Of a stretch of DNA of 64,000 nucleotides, positions 50,140 through 59,527 are shown piece by piece (the stretch's first letter is position 1; every line of letters begins with the position of its first letter). Source of the DNA: Mycobacterium syngnathidarum (GTDB lineage: Bacteria; Actinomycetota; Actinomycetes; Mycobacteriales; Mycobacteriaceae); assembly GCF_001942625.1 (NCBI RefSeq), contig NZ_MLCL01000004.1, forward strand, positions 84,943 through 148,942, in the 5' to 3' direction. A program made the position numbers and the translations under genes. The notes beneath the pieces are model-generated. The model did not search any database, had not been told where the DNA came from, and worked only from the letters and a program-made list of their open reading frames with translations.

Positions 50140-51849
50140 TCAGGCCAGAGCTGCCAGCGCGGCCGCACGGGCCTCGGCCGCCGACGCCGTGTCCAGGACC
50201 GCCCCGGCCGCGGTGCTGCATTGCTGCAGCGTCACCTGCGCGATCCGCGCGCCCACCGCGGCGATCGCCGCCGGCGCCATCGACAACGACGTCACTCCCA
50301 AGCCCACCAACACCGCGGCCAACAGCGGGTCGGCCGCGGCCTCGCCGCACACGCCGACCGGCTTACCCACCGCCGCTCCGGCCCGCGCCGCCAATCCCAC
50401 CAGTGCCAGCACCGCGGGCTGCCAGGGATCGGTGAGTGCCGCCAAGTCGGCCGACATCCGATCGGCGGCCATCGTGTACTGCGCGAGGTCGTTGGTACCG
50501 ATCGACAGAAAGTCGACGTGTTCCAGAATCTTGTCGGCCATCAGGGCGGCCGCGGGCACCTCGATCATCACCCCGGGGGTGAGTCCGTGCGAACGTGCCT
50601 TGGCGGCAAAGCTTTTAGCCTCGGCTGCAGTGGCGATCATGGGCGCCATCACCCACGGTCGAGTTCCGGTGGTCTTGGCCGCCGCGGCCACCGCCGCGAG
50701 CTGGCGATCCAGCAGGCCGGGGTTGCCCTCCGCGATCCGGATACCGCGCACACCGAGTGCCGGGTTCGCCTCCTCGGGGTGGCCGGCGAACTTCAGCGGC
50801 TTGTCCGAGCCGGCGTCGAGGGTGCGAACCACCACTTTGGCTGTCTTGCTCCCCACGTCCGCGGCGGCCCCGGCGAACGCCGCCAGCACCTCGCCGTAGA
50901 TCGTGGCCTGTTCCTCGACCGTCGGCTCAGTATCCCGGTTGAGGAAACACAGTTCCGTACGGAACAACCCGACACCCTCGGCCGGAGTTTCGCGTGCAGT
51001 CCTCGCGGCCGCGCCATCCTGCACATTCGCCAGGATCGCGACGGTGTGACCGTCTGCCGTCGCGCCAGGACCGGTCCACTGCCGAACCGCCAGCGCATCA
51101 CGCTGTGCGGCGGCAACAGCCTCGGCGGCGACGGTCGGATCCGGATCGGTGGTCACCGTTCCCGCGGTTCCGTCGAGCAAGACCATGGCACCGGCGGCAA
51201 CGGCGTCGAGCCCACTGATCGCCACCACGCACGGAATCCCGAGCTGGCGGGCGATGATCGCAGTGTGACTGGTCGGGCCGCCCAATGTGGTGGCCAATCC
51301 GACCACCAGCTGTGGATCCAAACCGGCGGTATCAGCCGGCGCCAGATCTTCGGCACACAGGATCGACGGGATATCCGGCAGTGGCACACCGGGTTCCGGC
51401 AGTCCAGACAGCTCAGCGATAACACGGTCGCGGATATCCCGCAGATCGGTGACACGCTCGGCCATCAACCCGCCGAGCTGCGTGAACAGCTCCACGAACT
51501 GGTCGACGGCCTCGGTCACGGCGCGGACAGCGGGCGTGCCGGCGCCGATCCGCTTCTCGGCGGCGCCGATCCAGGCCCGGTCCTGGGCCAGTGTCGCGGT
51601 GGCGGCCAGGACTTCTGAGGCCGCGCCCGTGGCGTGCTCCGCCCGGCCCCGCAGCCGGGTGGCGACCTCCGTCGCCGCAGCGGCGAATCGCGCCGCCTCG
51701 GCCGCGCGGTCCGCCTCATCGATGTCACCGGCAGGAACCTGGACCTCCGGAAGCCTGTTGACCCGGATCACCGGTGCGTACTGCACACCCGGAACCACCG
51801 GGACCCCGTGCAGCACGGACAGTGATCCGACCGACGATGTAGTGCCCAT
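50140..51849 (-). CDS. ptsI: PTS enzyme I (phosphoenolpyruvate-protein phosphotransferase)
   Basis: The 569-residue protein from the ATG at 51849 begins with the HPr-binding/phospho-His half. The active His195 lies in GGPTSHTAIIARQLGIPCVV. The PEP-binding barrel follows, with EGVGLFRTELCFLNRD, PVGVCGEAAADP and IGTNDLAQYTMAADR. Enzyme I autophosphorylates from PEP and passes phosphate to HPr. A longer frame to 51939 crosses the promoter and is rejected. It diverges from the DeoR-type regulator and the fruK-fruA-ptsH genes, with an operator-like palindrome between them, so all general and fructose-specific PTS parts are encoded here. Confidence 0.95.
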   Translation of the reverse strand: MGTTSSVGSLSVLHGVPVVPGVQYAPVIRVNRLPEVQVPAGDIDEADRAAEAARFAAAATEVATRLRGRAEHATGAASEVLAATATLAQDRAWIGAAEKRIGAGTPAVRAVTEAVDQFVELFTQLGGLMAERVTDLRDIRDRVIAELSGLPEPGVPLPDIPSILCAEDLAPADTAGLDPQLVVGLATTLGGPTSHTAIIARQLGIPCVVAISGLDAVAAGAMVLLDGTAGTVTTDPDPTVAAEAVAAAQRDALAVRQWTGPGATADGHTVAILANVQDGAAARTARETPAEGVGLFRTELCFLNRDTEPTVEEQATIYGEVLAAFAGAAADVGSKTAKVVVRTLDAGSDKPLKFAGHPEEANPALGVRGIRIAEGNPGLLDRQLAAVAAAAKTTGTRPWVMAPMIATAAEAKSFAAKARSHGLTPGVMIEVPAAALMADKILEHVDFLSIGTNDLAQYTMAADRMSADLAALTDPWQPAVLALVGLAARAGAAVGKPVGVCGEAAADPLLAAVLVGLGVTSLSMAPAAIAAVGARIAQVTLQQCSTAAGAVLDTASAAEARAAALAALA

Positions 51850-51871
51850 GTGAGACAGATTACAGAAATAC

Positions 51872-51885
51872 GTTGACAAGTCAAC
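51872..51885. promoter_or_regulatory. Operator-like palindrome GTTGAC-AA-GTCAAC in the divergent fru promoter
   Basis: Perfect 6-bp arms at 51872-51877 and 51880-51885 lie 22 bp from the ptsI start and 66 bp from the DeoR gene start, in an AT-rich region. TCAACA recurs at 51881-51886 and again in ATATATCAACATT near 51908. A DeoR/FruR binding region is likely. Confidence 0.55.
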
Positions 51886-51951
51886 ACAGCCAAGCGTAAA
51901 ACAACATATATCAACATTCCAATTGGCACGAACCCACATAAACGGAGGCTC

Positions 51952-52719
51952 ATGTACGCCGAGGAGCGCCAGCAGGCCATCGCCACGCTGGTCATGAGCA
52001 GGGGCCGCGCCTCAGTCGCCGAACTGGCGCAGGCGTACGACGTGACCACCGAGACCGTCCGCCGCGACCTGGCCGTCCTCGACAAGGCCGGTGTGGTGCG
52101 CCGCGTACACGGCGGCGCCGTCCCCGCCCGGGCACTACACCTCGTGGAGGCCGGCGTCGGGGAGCGCGACACCACCCGCGCCGTGCAGAAAGACGCCATC
52201 GCCGCGGCCGCCGTCGACTTCTTCCCCCTCACCGGTGCCAGCGTGCTGCTCGACGCCGGCACCACCACCGCCCGCGTCGCCGCACAATTGCCGACGGATC
52301 GCGAGCTCACCATCGTGACCAACTCCCTGCCCATCGCCGGCCACCTCGCCACGATGCCCACCGTCACCCTGCAGTTGCTCGGCGGACGGGTCCGCGGCCT
52401 CACCCAAGCCGCCGTCGGCGAGCAGGCGCTGCGCGTACTGGACACCCTGCGGGTGGACATCGCGTTCATCGGCACCAACGCCATCAGCGTGCGGCACGGA
52501 CTGTCGACGCCGGACACCGAGGAAGCCGCGGTGAAGCGCGCCATGGTTCAGGCCGCGAATTACGTCGTGGTGGTCGCAGACTCATCAAAAGTCGGTGAAG
52601 AGGATTTCGTCAGCTTCGCCCCGATCGACAGCGTGGACACCCTGATCACCGACAGCGAGATCTCCGATGCCGACCGCACTCTGCTCACCGAGCACGGCGT
52701 CGAGGTGGTGATCGCATGA
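51952..52719 (+). CDS. fruR: DeoR-family regulator of the fructose PTS operon
   Basis: The 255-residue protein has a classic DeoR helix-turn-helix at residues 2-57 (ERQQAIATLVMSRGRASVAE, then YDVTTETVRRDLAVLDKAGV, with RRVHGGAV). The DeoRC sugar-phosphate sensor has LLDAGTTTARVAAQL and VVVADSSKVGEEDF. By analogy it represses the fructose PTS until fructose 1-phosphate binds. ACGGAGG precedes the ATG. Its stop overlaps the fruK start (ATGA at 52716-52719), so regulator and pathway are one translationally coupled unit. The symbol is assigned by context. Confidence 0.88.
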   Translation: MYAEERQQAIATLVMSRGRASVAELAQAYDVTTETVRRDLAVLDKAGVVRRVHGGAVPARALHLVEAGVGERDTTRAVQKDAIAAAAVDFFPLTGASVLLDAGTTTARVAAQLPTDRELTIVTNSLPIAGHLATMPTVTLQLLGGRVRGLTQAAVGEQALRVLDTLRVDIAFIGTNAISVRHGLSTPDTEEAAVKRAMVQAANYVVVVADSSKVGEEDFVSFAPIDSVDTLITDSEISDADRTLLTEHGVEVVIA

Positions 52720-53684
52720 TCGTCACCGTCACCCCCAACCCCAGCCTCGACCGCACCGTCACCCTGGGATCGCCGCTGATCCGCGGAGCGGTGCAGCGCG
52801 TCGATGCCGTCACTGTCGAACCCGGCGGCAAAGGCATCAACGTCGCCCGAGCACTGACCCTGGCCGGGGTCGCCACCCAAGCGGTGTTGCCGGCCGCCGA
52901 CGGCGATCCTCTTGTCGGCGCGCTACGGGCGCTTGATGTGCCGTTCACCTGTGTTGCCATCACCGAACCCGTCCGCACCAATTTCGCCATCACCGAATCC
53001 GACGGCACCACAACGAAACTCAACGAGCGTGGCGCTGTTGTCGACGGCGACGCATTGGAAGCGCTGACCCGCTGCGTGCTGGCCAAGGCACAGGACGCGT
53101 CCTGGGTGGTGCTGTCCGGATCGCTGCCGCCCGGCCTGCCGGCGGACTGGTACGCCCAGGTGGTCTCGCTGCTGACACCACTGGACTGCCGGGTTGCCGT
53201 CGATACCTCCGAAGCGCCGCTGGCGGCGCTGGCCGCCGCATTCGAGGTGGCCGCGCCGGACCTGATCAAGCCCAACGCAGAAGAGCTCGCCGACCTGGCC
53301 GGTGTATCAGCTGTTGAACTGGAATCCGCTGCTTCCCAGGGTGACCCGTCGCCAGTGGTGACCGCTGCAGGGCGGCTTGTCGGGCGGGGCGTCGGTGCGG
53401 TGCTGGCCACGCTGGGCGCTGCCGGCGCGGTACTGGTCGAGGGCACCGGGGCCTGGCTGGCGACGCCGCCACCGATCGTGCCCCGAAGCACCGTCGGTGC
53501 CGGCGACGCATCGTTGGCCGGCTACCTGCGCGCCGCGGTCACCGGTGCCGACGCCCCGCGACGACTGCAGATGGCGGTCGCATACGGCAGCGCCGCCGCG
53601 GCCCTGCCCGGATCGGCCCTGCCCAGCCCAGCCCAACTCGATCTTGAGGCTGTCCATATCCACCCACTGAAGGTGTCGCTATGA
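52716..53684 (+). CDS. fruK: 1-phosphofructokinase
   Basis: The 322-residue PfkB-family kinase has VTVTPNPSLDRTV at the start, the signature GGKGINVARALTLAGV, and an ATP/anion-hole segment TVGAGDASLAGYL near the C-terminus. The latter has the catalytic Asp of GAGD. It phosphorylates the fructose 1-phosphate made by FruA to fructose 1,6-bisphosphate. ATGA overlaps at both ends couple it to the regulator upstream and fruA downstream (53681-53684). Confidence 0.94.
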   Translation: MIVTVTPNPSLDRTVTLGSPLIRGAVQRVDAVTVEPGGKGINVARALTLAGVATQAVLPAADGDPLVGALRALDVPFTCVAITEPVRTNFAITESDGTTTKLNERGAVVDGDALEALTRCVLAKAQDASWVVLSGSLPPGLPADWYAQVVSLLTPLDCRVAVDTSEAPLAALAAAFEVAAPDLIKPNAEELADLAGVSAVELESAASQGDPSPVVTAAGRLVGRGVGAVLATLGAAGAVLVEGTGAWLATPPPIVPRSTVGAGDASLAGYLRAAVTGADAPRRLQMAVAYGSAAAALPGSALPSPAQLDLEAVHIHPLKVSL

Positions 53685-55696
53685 CTCAACCGATCATCAC
53701 CCCCGATCTGGTCCTGCTCGACGTCGACGCGGGCGGTGACAAGGAAGCCGTCATCACACGCCTGGTCGACGCACTTGCCGAGGCCGGCCGCACCGGCGAC
53801 AGCGCCGGACTGGTGGGCGCCGCCATGGCCCGCGAGGGCCAGTCCGCCACCGGGCTGCCCGGCGGCATCGCGATTCCGCACTGCCGCTCGCCCTATGTCG
53901 ACACCCCCACCATCGGCTTCGCCCGGCTGTCACCGAAGGTCGACTTCGGCGCCCCCGACGGACCAGCCGAGCTGGTGTTCCTGATCGCAGCACCGGAATC
54001 CGGAGGGGCCGAACACATGAAGCTGCTCTCCAGCCTGGCCCGGGCACTGGTCCGCAAGGACTTCGTCGCGTCGCTGCGAGACGCCGGGAACATTTCCGAG
54101 GTGGTGACGCTCGTCGACGGCGTGGTGAACCCCGCGCCTGCTGCTGCCTCTGTTCCCGAGCCTGAGCCGACCAAAGCGGTGTCGATCGTCGCGATCACGG
54201 CCTGCCCCACCGGCATTGCCCACACCTACATGGCGGCCGACGCACTCAAGCAGGCCGCCGAGACCGCCGGCGTGGATTTGGCTGTCGAAACCCAAGGTTC
54301 GTCGGGCAGCACCCCGCTGTCGGCGGCCACCATCGCCGCAGCCGATGCCGTCATCTTCGCCACCGACGTCGGGGTCAAGGACAAGCAACGCTTCGCAGGC
54401 AAGCCCGTCGTCGCCTCCGGCGTCAAACGCGCCATCAACGAACCTGACACCATGATCTCCGAAGCGGTTGGCGCCGCGGGCAATCCCGATGCCCCACGGG
54501 TGGCCGGCTCTGCCGGCGAGGAGGCTCCTGCCGCGTCCGGGGACGTGGGCTGGGGCACGCGGGTTCGGCAGATCCTGCTGACTGGCGTGAGCTACATGAT
54601 CCCGTTCGTCGCCGCCGGCGGCCTGCTGATCGCGCTGGGCTTCCTGTTCGCCGGGTATGACATCGGCAATACCCCTGAGGGCCAACCGAGCCCGTTGGCC
54701 TACGGAATGAATTCGCTGGGCCACCACATCGCCGTCACCAACACCCTGGCCGACCTGCCGCCCGGTGGTCTGACGCAGTACCTCGGGGCGGTGCTGTTCA
54801 CGCTCGGCGGGCTGGCCTTCATGTTCCTGGTACCCTCCCTGGCCGGCTACATCTCCTTCGCGATCGCCGACCGGCCCGGTATCGCACCCGGTTTCACCGC
54901 CGGAGCCGTGGCCGTCTTCGTCGGCGGAGGGTTCATCGGCGGCATCGTCGGCGGTCTGATCGCCGGGTTCGCCGCACAGTGGATCAGTTCTTTCAAAGTG
55001 CCGCAGTGGTTCCGGGGATTGATGCCCGTGGTGGTGATCCCGCTCGGCGCCTCGCTGATCGTAGGCCTGTTGATGTTCCTGCTGCTCGGGCGTCCCCTGG
55101 CCGCACTGACCACCGGCCTGACCAACTGGCTCGGCGGAATGACCGGAACCTCCGTGGTGGTGCTCGGCGTGATCCTCGGGTTGATGATGTGCTTCGACCT
55201 GGGCGGCCCGGTCAACAAGGCGGCCTACGCATTTGCCACCGCTGGCCTCAACGTCGCCGATCCCGCCACCTTGCGCATCATGGCAGCGGTGATGGCCGCC
55301 GGGATGGTGCCGCCGCTGGCGATGGCACTGGCATCGACGCTGCGGCCGGGGCTGTTCACCGAGCCCGAGCGCGAAAACGGCCGTGCAGCCTGGCTTCTCG
55401 GCGCATCGTTCATCTCCGAAGGCGCCATCCCATTCGCCGCCGCGGATCCACTGCGGGTGATCCCGTCGATGATGTTCGGCGGCGCCGTCACCGGAGGCAT
55501 GATCATGGCATTCGACGTCACGCTGAAAGCACCGCACGGCGGCATCTTCGTGTTCTTCGCGATCGGCAACCTGCTGTGGTTCCTGACCGCCCTCGCCGCC
55601 GGCACCATCGTGGCCGCCCTGGCCGTCATCATGGCCAAACAATTCATCAAACCAACCGTCACCACACCGGACACCCCGGCACTGGCCACCGCCTAG
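53681..55696 (+). CDS. fruA: Fructose-specific PTS permease, EIIABC
   Basis: The 671-residue permease carries EIIA (about 1-150, phospho-His67 in GGIAIPHCRS), an Ala/Pro linker, EIIB (about 168-265, phospho-Cys175 in ITACPTGIAHTYMAADAL), and membrane EIIC (about 290-655, starting RQILLTGVSYMIPFVAAGGL). The A-B-C order in one chain is normal for actinobacterial fructose permeases. It imports fructose as fructose 1-phosphate using phosphate from PtsI and HPr. The stop codon lies in the first of three tandem repeats that separate it from ptsH. Confidence 0.95.
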   Translation: MTQPIITPDLVLLDVDAGGDKEAVITRLVDALAEAGRTGDSAGLVGAAMAREGQSATGLPGGIAIPHCRSPYVDTPTIGFARLSPKVDFGAPDGPAELVFLIAAPESGGAEHMKLLSSLARALVRKDFVASLRDAGNISEVVTLVDGVVNPAPAAASVPEPEPTKAVSIVAITACPTGIAHTYMAADALKQAAETAGVDLAVETQGSSGSTPLSAATIAAADAVIFATDVGVKDKQRFAGKPVVASGVKRAINEPDTMISEAVGAAGNPDAPRVAGSAGEEAPAASGDVGWGTRVRQILLTGVSYMIPFVAAGGLLIALGFLFAGYDIGNTPEGQPSPLAYGMNSLGHHIAVTNTLADLPPGGLTQYLGAVLFTLGGLAFMFLVPSLAGYISFAIADRPGIAPGFTAGAVAVFVGGGFIGGIVGGLIAGFAAQWISSFKVPQWFRGLMPVVVIPLGASLIVGLLMFLLLGRPLAALTTGLTNWLGGMTGTSVVVLGVILGLMMCFDLGGPVNKAAYAFATAGLNVADPATLRIMAAVMAAGMVPPLAMALASTLRPGLFTEPERENGRAAWLLGASFISEGAIPFAAADPLRVIPSMMFGGAVTGGMIMAFDVTLKAPHGGIFVFFAIGNLLWFLTALAAGTIVAALAVIMAKQFIKPTVTTPDTPALATA

Positions 55697-55735
55697 TCAC
55701 AACCACTTAGTCACAACCACCTAGTCACAACCCCA
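55694..55735 (+). repeat. Three tandem 14-bp repeats between fruA and ptsH
   Basis: TAGTCACAACCAC(T/C) begins at 55694, 55708 and 55722; the third copy has a diverged end (CCCC). The first TAG is the fruA stop, and the 14-bp period places a TAG in all three forward frames. The ptsH ribosome-binding site AAGGAGAG follows immediately. Confidence 0.85.
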
Positions 55736-55745
55736 AGGAGAGAAC

Positions 55746-56003
55746 ATGCCCAGCAAGACAGTCACCGTCGGTTCGGCCATCGGCCTGCACGCCCGCCCCG
55801 CCGCGATCATCGCCGAAGCGGTGGTCAACGCCGGCGTGCCAGTCACCCTGTCCATGGATGGCGGCGAGCCCGTCGACGCCGGCTCGGCCCTGATGATCAT
55901 GACGCTCGGTGCCGGCAACGGCGCCCAAGTGACCGTGGAATCCGACGACGCCGATGTGCTGGCGACCGTGGCGGGTCTGGTGGAACAGGATTTGGACGCG
56001 TAG
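55746..56003 (+). CDS. ptsH: Phosphocarrier protein HPr
   Basis: The 85-residue HPr has its active-site His15 in GLHARPAA and the region around Ser47 (AGSALMIMTLGAG) where Firmicute HPr carries a regulatory serine. The protein otherwise follows the standard betaalphabeta layout. It receives phosphate from PtsI and passes it to FruA. AAGGAGAG precedes the ATG. It is the last gene of the fru operon, 49 bp after fruA. Confidence 0.94.
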   Translation: MPSKTVTVGSAIGLHARPAAIIAEAVVNAGVPVTLSMDGGEPVDAGSALMIMTLGAGNGAQVTVESDDADVLATVAGLVEQDLDA

Positions 56004-56091
56004 TTACCGCTGAACTCGACTCTCGGGCCTCAGGTATTGAAGTTGGATGGGACTGCCAGCGGCCGAAGCAGTGGTTATCGTGCTTGTCTCG

Positions 56092-56268
56092 CTAGCGCGC
56101 CCACGGTCCGAGCGTCATCCCCAGGTACGGGCGTGCGCCGTCGTTGTGGTCGGGATCGTCGGGAATGTCGTCGCCAACGTCGATGGACTCGACCGTGTCG
56201 GCCACATCTGGCGTTTGGGGCAATTGCCGATACTTCGCCCGCGGATCACCGGGTTCGCCGTTCGTCAT
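56092..56268 (-). CDS. Small acidic hypothetical protein, 58 residues
   Basis: On the minus strand an ATG at 56268 with GGAGG 9 nt upstream opens a 58-codon frame to TAG at 56092. The protein begins MTNGEPGDPRAKYRQLPQTP. Its middle is very acidic (ESIDVGDDIPDDPDHNDGAR) and it ends PYLGMTLGPWAR. Composition and the good ribosome-binding site favour a real gene. I recognise no family. It is convergent with ptsH (88 bp between stops). Confidence 0.6.
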   Translation of the reverse strand: MTNGEPGDPRAKYRQLPQTPDVADTVESIDVGDDIPDDPDHNDGARPYLGMTLGPWAR

Positions 56269-56734
56269 GGGCTCCAGCCTCCAATCACATCAGGCCCGTC
56301 CCGGTGTCATTCATTGTTTCCGCGCGGACATCGACGTCCGATCGCGGACCAGCTCAGCCACGACCGTGCAATCGGAGATCGATGCCGACACCGAGAGTCA
56401 TCGCCAACTAGTCAGACTGCCGACGCAACGCCGCATGCCGTCAACTCTGTCATCGCCGCCCTCCGCAACGGGACCTCTACCTTGCCGGCAATTCTAAGCA
56501 GCGGTTCAGGGCGTTCCGGACAGGAATTCCTGCTCAAGCCACACCGTTCACAACCGAACCGTCAGAGGCAAGAAGCGTCATCACGCTGATCAGCGTCCCC
56601 TTATGATTGCCTGCGTGCAAATAGCCGGACGGCTTGACGTGAGACGATGCGTTTCTAAACAGGCCGGATATTGTTTGCTGAAAGTGCACCAGCACACTGC
56701 AGACATGTCCGACGTCATTGGGGGAGTGTGAGGC
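56269..56734. other. 466-bp stretch between the small acidic gene and mycP1, no gene seen
   Basis: Short frames occur on both strands, but none has a ribosome-binding site or recognisable sequence; base composition is lower in GC than the flanks. The promoter of mycP1 must lie here. A remnant of a deleted gene is possible. No tRNA, repeat array or strong hairpin was found. Confidence 0.5.
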
Positions 56735-58084
56735 GTGCAGCGCTTAGCCGTGATGCTGCTGGCAGTTTTGTTGGCCCTATTCAGTGCGCCTCCGGCGTTC
56801 GCGATCGATCCGCCAGCGATCGACGCCGCAGCCGTTCCACCTGATGAAACCGGTCCCGACCAGCCGACCGAGCAGCGCAAGATCTGCGCGACGCCCACGG
56901 TCATGCCGAATTCGAACTTCGCCGACAAGCCGTGGGCGGCCGACTATCTGAAGCTGGCCGAGGCGCAGAAGTTCGCAACCGGCGCCGGGGTAACTGTCGC
57001 GGTGATCGACACCGGGGTCAACGGTTCCCCCCGGGTCCCAGCCGAGCCAGGTGGCGACTTCGTCGACGCCGCGGGCAACGGGATGTCCGACTGTGACGCC
57101 CACGGGACCCTGACCGCATCGATCATCGCCGGCCGCCCGTCCCCCACCGACGGATTCATCGGTGTGGCCCCGGATGCACGACTGATTTCGCTGCGTCAGA
57201 CGTCGGTCGCGTTCCAGCCCAAGGGTTCGCGCCAGGATCCCAACGACCCGAACACCACCCAGACCGCGGGCTCGATCCGCAGCCTGGCCCGGTCGGTGGT
57301 GCACGCGGCCAACCTCGGCGCGCAGGTGATCAACATCAGCGAGGCGGCCTGCTACAAGGTCACCCGTCGGATCGACGAGACCAGCTTGGGTGCAGCCATC
57401 AACTATGCGGTGAACGTCAAGGGCGCGGTGATCGTCGTCGCCGCCGGCAACACCGGCCAGGACTGCAGCCAGAATCCGCCACCGGATCCGTCGGTTCCGG
57501 CCGATGCCCGCGGCTGGAAGGGTGTGCAGACGATCGTGAGCCCGGCCTGGTACGACCCGCTGGTGCTCACCGTCGGCAGCGTCGGCCAGAACGGCCAGCC
57601 CAGCAACTTCTCGATGTCGGGTCCGTGGCTGGGCGCGGCAGCACCGGGCGAGAACCTCACCGCGCTGGGTTACGAGGGCCAGCCGGTCAACGCCACCCCG
57701 GGTGAGGACGGCCCGGTGCCGCTCAACGGCACGTCCTTCTCGGCGGCCTTTGTCTCCGGCCTGGCCGCACTGGTGAAGCAGCGCTACCCGGACCTGACCC
57801 CGGCCCAGATCATCAACCGGATCACCGCCACCGCACGCCATCCCGGCGGCGGCGTCGACAACTATGTCGGTGCCGGCGTGGTCGATCCGGTAGCCGCACT
57901 GACGTGGGAGGTTCCCGAGGGTCCGGCCAAGGCGCCGTTCCGGGTCAAGGAAGTACCGCCGCCGGTGTACATCCCGCCGCCAGACCGTGGGCCGATCACC
58001 GGTGTCGTGGTGGCCGGAGTAGCACTGGCCCTGATTCTCGGGATCGCTGCGATGACCCGACGCGCATTGCGACGGCGCCAGTGA
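56735..58084 (+). CDS. mycP1: Mycosin-1, subtilisin-like protease of the ESX-1 type VII secretion system
   Basis: The 449-residue protein has a signal peptide (MQRLAVMLLAVLLALFSAPP, cleavage near AFA), an N-terminal extension, and the subtilase triad Asp92 in VAVIDTGV, His123 in DCDAHGT, and Ser334 in NGTSFSAAFVSG. A Pro-rich linker and C-terminal membrane helix (GVVVAGVALALILGIAAM) follow. Mycosins cap the ESX membrane complex on the periplasmic side and stabilise it; MycP1 also cleaves EspB. The ESX-1 assignment rests on linkage to eccE1, espL and espB. It starts with GTG, and its stop overlaps the eccE1 start (GTGA, 58081-58084). Confidence 0.93.
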   Translation: MQRLAVMLLAVLLALFSAPPAFAIDPPAIDAAAVPPDETGPDQPTEQRKICATPTVMPNSNFADKPWAADYLKLAEAQKFATGAGVTVAVIDTGVNGSPRVPAEPGGDFVDAAGNGMSDCDAHGTLTASIIAGRPSPTDGFIGVAPDARLISLRQTSVAFQPKGSRQDPNDPNTTQTAGSIRSLARSVVHAANLGAQVINISEAACYKVTRRIDETSLGAAINYAVNVKGAVIVVAAGNTGQDCSQNPPPDPSVPADARGWKGVQTIVSPAWYDPLVLTVGSVGQNGQPSNFSMSGPWLGAAAPGENLTALGYEGQPVNATPGEDGPVPLNGTSFSAAFVSGLAALVKQRYPDLTPAQIINRITATARHPGGGVDNYVGAGVVDPVAALTWEVPEGPAKAPFRVKEVPPPVYIPPPDRGPITGVVVAGVALALILGIAAMTRRALRRRQ

Positions 58085-59478
58085 ACTTCCTGCGCCGGAA
58101 TTTCGGCTTCAAGTTCACCACGGGGCACGCGATCTGGGCGGCCACACTGATACCGGCGTGCATTGCGGTGTGCCTGCACTTCCACCTGCTGTGGCTGGGC
58201 ATCACGCTGTCGGTGTTGATCGCGATCTTCTCGGTGCTCACCATTCGTGGCTACCGGCTCACCGGCTGGGTCCGGGCGGTCTTTTCCTGGCGGCGGCGCC
58301 ATCGCAGCACTCCCGACGTGGCGTCGGAGCCTGCGGTCGGAGCCACGGTCATGCCAGGAGATCACGTCGCCGTGCGCTGGCAAGGTGATTACCTGGTCGC
58401 GGTGATCGAGCTGTTGCCAAGGCCTTTCACCCCGACCGTGATCGTCAACGGCGACGCCGTCTCTGATGACACCGTCAGCACCAAGTTGGTCGAGAAGTTG
58501 CTCTGGGCGCACTGCCCCGATCTGGAAGCCGACGTGGTGTCGGCCGGCTACCGCGTCGGCAAGACCGCACCGTCGAGCCTGGTCGCGCTCTACGAACAGG
58601 TGGTGGGCCCGTACCCGGCGCCGGCGAACCGGCGCACCTGGATCGTGCTGCGCGCCGACCCGGAGAAGACCCGGCGTTCGGCCCAGCGCCGCGACAGCGG
58701 GGTGTCCGGGTTGGCCCGGTATCTCGTCGCCTCGGCGACCCGCATCGCGGATCAGTTGGCCAGCAACGGAATCGACGCCCGGTGCTCACGTAGCTTCGAT
58801 GATTACGACAAGGCCACCGAGATCAGCTTCGAGAAGGAAACCTGGTCGGTGATCAAGGGCCGCAGTACCTTCACCGCGGCGTACAACGCACCCGGTGGCC
58901 CCGACGTCTGGTGGTCGGCACGGGCCGATCACACCACCACGTGCGTACGGATCCGTCCCGGTGCGGCGCCGACCTCGACTGTATTGCTGACGACGCTGTC
59001 GAATCCGACCACGCCGCGCGGGTTTTCCTGCCTCTACGGCGGACAACGGGCGGCCCTTCAGGGCCTCACGCCCGTCACCGACAAGCACTATGACCTGCCG
59101 ATCGGCTCGGCCGGGGTGCTGGTCGGTGAGACGTCCGACCGCTACCCGGTGTACATGCCGTTCGACAACGTCGACGTCAGCATCAATCTCGGCGATGCCC
59201 GGCTGTTCACCCAGTTCGTCATCCGCTCGGCGGCTTCGGGTGCGGTGGTGACCCTGAGTCCCCAGTTCCGCGAGTTCGCGACGATGATCAACGGCCGCGT
59301 CGGGCGGGTGCCGCGCGTCGCCTGGCCGAACGCCACCACCTACCTGGGCCCGCATCAGGGAGTGGGCCGAGTGATCCTGCGGCCCAACTTTATTGACACA
59401 CCACGGCACCGCCAGCTGCCGATCACGTTGATCAACCCGCGTGAAGAGAGCCGCTACCAAATGGCGCTCGAGCAGTGA
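58081..59478 (+). CDS. eccE1: ESX-1 secretion membrane component EccE1
   Basis: The 465-residue protein starts NFLRRNFGFKFTTGHAIWAA and has two N-terminal membrane helices (about 17-55), then a large soluble alpha/beta domain. That domain includes DHVAVRWQGDYLVAVIELLP and TWIVLRADPEKTRRSAQRRD, and ends with a conserved GPHQGVGRVILRPNFIDTP segment. EccE lies at the outer edge of the type VII core complex with EccB, EccC and EccD. None of those is in this window, so the rest of the ESX-1 locus lies elsewhere. It starts at a GTG overlapping mycP1. Confidence 0.92.
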   Translation: MNFLRRNFGFKFTTGHAIWAATLIPACIAVCLHFHLLWLGITLSVLIAIFSVLTIRGYRLTGWVRAVFSWRRRHRSTPDVASEPAVGATVMPGDHVAVRWQGDYLVAVIELLPRPFTPTVIVNGDAVSDDTVSTKLVEKLLWAHCPDLEADVVSAGYRVGKTAPSSLVALYEQVVGPYPAPANRRTWIVLRADPEKTRRSAQRRDSGVSGLARYLVASATRIADQLASNGIDARCSRSFDDYDKATEISFEKETWSVIKGRSTFTAAYNAPGGPDVWWSARADHTTTCVRIRPGAAPTSTVLLTTLSNPTTPRGFSCLYGGQRAALQGLTPVTDKHYDLPIGSAGVLVGETSDRYPVYMPFDNVDVSINLGDARLFTQFVIRSAASGAVVTLSPQFREFATMINGRVGRVPRVAWPNATTYLGPHQGVGRVILRPNFIDTPRHRQLPITLINPREESRYQMALEQ

Positions 59479-59527
59479 CATCAAGCTTCCTGGGAGAGGG
59501 GTCCCAGAAGGGTCGGGAGGAATCGAA

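Noticed and set aside
56590..56928. Minus-strand 112-codon frame upstream of and into mycP1
   Set aside because: Most of it is antisense to the mycP1 signal peptide and N-terminus, and no ribosome-binding site precedes it.
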